Shown here: piece after piece, positions 62,111 through 64,000 of the stretch
Layout: every line of letters begins with the position of its first letter
How positions within the stretch are numbered: the first letter of the stretch is position 1
Assembly (NCBI GenBank): GCA_033964015.1
Contig: CM066918.1
Location: forward strand, 27,487,387-27,551,386
Reading direction: 5' to 3'
DNA: 64,000 nucleotides
Source of the DNA: Scolanthus callimorphus
Lineage: Eukaryota; Cnidaria; Anthozoa; Actiniaria; Edwardsiidae
Notes under the pieces: model-generated
What the model saw: only the letters and a program-made list of their open reading frames with translations
The model's database searches: none
What the model was told of the DNA's origin: nothing
Position numbers and translations under genes: made by a program

Positions 62111-62501
62111 TTAGGCGTCACTTTGCGAGAAAAGGCTATTTTTTATCTCCCTGGCTGCATTTACTTTTACCTTGTTATTTTTTTTATAGTAACCTCTTTT
62201 AGAGCGCGATAATCTTCTTTACGACAGAAAATCGAAGCCGTGTCGCGGGTCACCGCACCCGAGCCGATCGGTCAGGATTTTTTTGTCTCGAGACGAAAAA
62301 AATGGCCTGTGTTTGGCGGCCTTACCACTTGCATGTATGCATTGCTACGCGACATCAAAAGTGTTGCGATGGGCGATTTTTAGCTGCCAATCAAACTAAA
62401 ACGCTGGATTCGGGTCGAAATTTACAAACTACCTTAAAGCTAGTTTCAAATATAACGGTGCCATGCTTTGGAATAGTCTTTCTAAAGAGGCAAAAGCAGC
62501 A

Positions 62502-63178
62502 CTCAGGCATATTAAGGCATGGGTCAGTGTGACCACGCCCTATTAAACGTTCAATTCGTCCTTAATTAGCTCAAATTAAGAGGAAGCCTATGATTCCTAT
62601 ACGACATCATAGATAACATTAATCCTGATTTTTTGATACTCTTCAGTTTCCATGGAAACCAATTCCTAACCTTGACCTAGAAGTTCATAAATTTTGTTTC
62701 AAAGCCATTTGGGAATAAGAAAATGCACCGCCATCGGTAATCAAACTAGTACAAAATAAAAGGGCTGACCTTCAGTATTCTCAGTCCAACTAGATATCGC
62801 GACGAACATTTCTAATTAAGAAGTAATTAAAAGGTATCAAATTTCATAACGCACTAAAACACAATTCCCTTTTAAATCGTCATCATATCTAGTTGGATCA
62901 GGAATGCTTTCCTCGAACTTTATCACTTCGCATATTAAAAACTTTGAACTTCTCATGTTTTCCTCTTCCCAAATACCATTTTCTTAAAATTAACCAAATC
63001 TAAGGATCAGAGGTCACATTTCACGTTGCTATGGAAACGTTTGTGAAAATGAGTCTGTTTCTTGATCCTCTCAAACCTTAAAATGGTTTCATAATGATTC
63101 CAATGAACCCATGGCATATAGACCACCCCCATAGTTTTTGCAGCCGCCATCTTGAAAGCATGCGAGACCCAGCCTGAG
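62502..63178. mobile_element. TIR element of the CTCAGG..TTAAGGCATG family, copy 3
   Basis: Starts CTCAGGCATATTAAGGCATG and ends GCGAGACCCAGCCTGAG. Shares with copy 1 the order of ACCACGCCCTATTAAA, GTTTCCATGGAAACC, and GCCGCCATCTTGAAAGC blocks. It lies upstream of the SLC6 gene. Confidence 0.78.
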
Positions 63179-64000
63179 CACGATCTCTTCCTATGTTTCG
63201 CAAGAGTAATCGACACCTCTACTGCTGTAGAGCGTTACCATATCAACCAAAATGTTTTTAAACTATCCTTCGTCTTCCTTGCCTTGAATGTTTAACTATT
63301 TGGTTCAAGAAAAAAATTTCTTTCGTAATCGCCAATCACAACAGTGAATTTTGAGGTCGCGTAGCAATGCATACGGTAACAATTCTGCACATAAATGTCG
63401 ACTTCTCTATCGATCGCGCATGAAGAATATGGCGTGAGCCTGGAGAAACTGGACGATCAAGTTTGTGCGCGTTCAAGAATAAGCAATTTATCAACTTCAC
63501 GATTTGCACAAAATGATATTTTTTTAGCCTTTGGTGCAAACGTCAGGGGCGGATAAAGAGAGAGAGAGAGAGAGAGGGGGGGGGGGGTGACCATTCAGTT
63601 TTATTAACTTTCTAATTGAAGTAATAGCATAGATTATTTGGACAGGAGGTCGACAATAGCGCTGTTCACGCTGACGTCATCCATTGTTACTAATGCGCAA
63701 CCATTGATTCGCACATTAGCTTAGAATGGCAATGTTGATAAACAGTGACTATTGCTAGAGAGGTTACAGATGTCGGTTCAATGGCTATAATGTGTGCATT
63801 TCTCCGAGTTATTTCATGGCATTTACGGAAATCCCGCACTGAATATACTGCAAATGGCACGGAAACTTCGCCCCATCGTTGATGTGCGCTTTCGGCCAGA
63901 AAGCGAACTAATGGAATAAAATTACCCTCATTTGCATTCATTCAGGGTCCGCGTTTGGCAACCCCAAAGGTGTTAATTTTTATTAATTTTATTTGGTAAA
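63179..64000. other. Flank, no gene recognised
   Basis: Contains an (AG)n tract followed by a G-run at 63559-63589. No exon-like similarity was found on either strand; the small open frames carry no domain. Confidence 0.6.

Overview
The window looks like nuclear DNA of a cnidarian, most likely a stony coral or another hexacorallian. This is inferred from intron-rich genes with animal-only domain combinations (Dishevelled, neuralized repeats, a CARD-caspase, an SLC6 transporter), a gene about every 10-15 kb, and a very high load of short inverted-repeat DNA transposons. No bacterial, organellar or viral gene was seen. The species cannot be named from the sequence.

Layout. On the + strand, 2154-4000 holds the last four exons of Dishevelled (DEP domain and C-terminal tail); its 5' part lies before the window. 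From 4.6 to 11.7 kb there is no recognisable gene, only repeats. On the - strand, 33070 down to 13921 is a NEURL4 (neuralized-like 4) gene. I rebuilt it as 24 exons whose reading phases agree throughout, giving 1404 residues with six NHR domains and the NEURL4 C-terminal region. Beyond its stop codon lies a tandem array made of copies of its own last coding segment and 3' flank (about 12.34-13.92 kb). A PIF/Harbinger DNA transposon of 8.4 kb (33235-41616, TTA target duplication) sits 165 bp upstream of the NEURL4 start. It carries an intact DDE transposase and a broken Myb/SANT-like gene. Next on the - strand are a three-exon CARD-caspase (47093-43331, 446 residues) and a ten-exon SLC6 neurotransmitter-sodium-symporter family gene (61035-48987, 616 residues). 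The last 3 kb is repeat-rich flank.

The three complete host genes run in the same direction (SLC6, caspase, NEURL4) and converge on Dishevelled. They do not look like an operon or a shared pathway. Dishevelled acts in Wnt signalling, NEURL4 at the centriole and in ubiquitin-linked processes, the caspase in cell death or immunity, and SLC6 in amino-acid or transmitter uptake. DVL and NEURL4 genes are also close neighbours in human, so that pair may be an old linkage.

Mobile DNA dominates the rest. There are at least five foldback elements at TTAA sites with related ends, a hAT-type 143-bp MITE with two copies and exact 8-bp target duplications, a foldback with a 9-bp target duplication, a three-copy TIR family around the SLC6 gene, two tRNA-headed SINE copies, and several minisatellites. 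The most unusual items are the NEURL4-derived terminal-exon array, the nested transposon stack upstream of NEURL4, and a 2.3-kb palindrome in the SLC6 gene whose centre holds a fragment of a DEDDh exonuclease gene.
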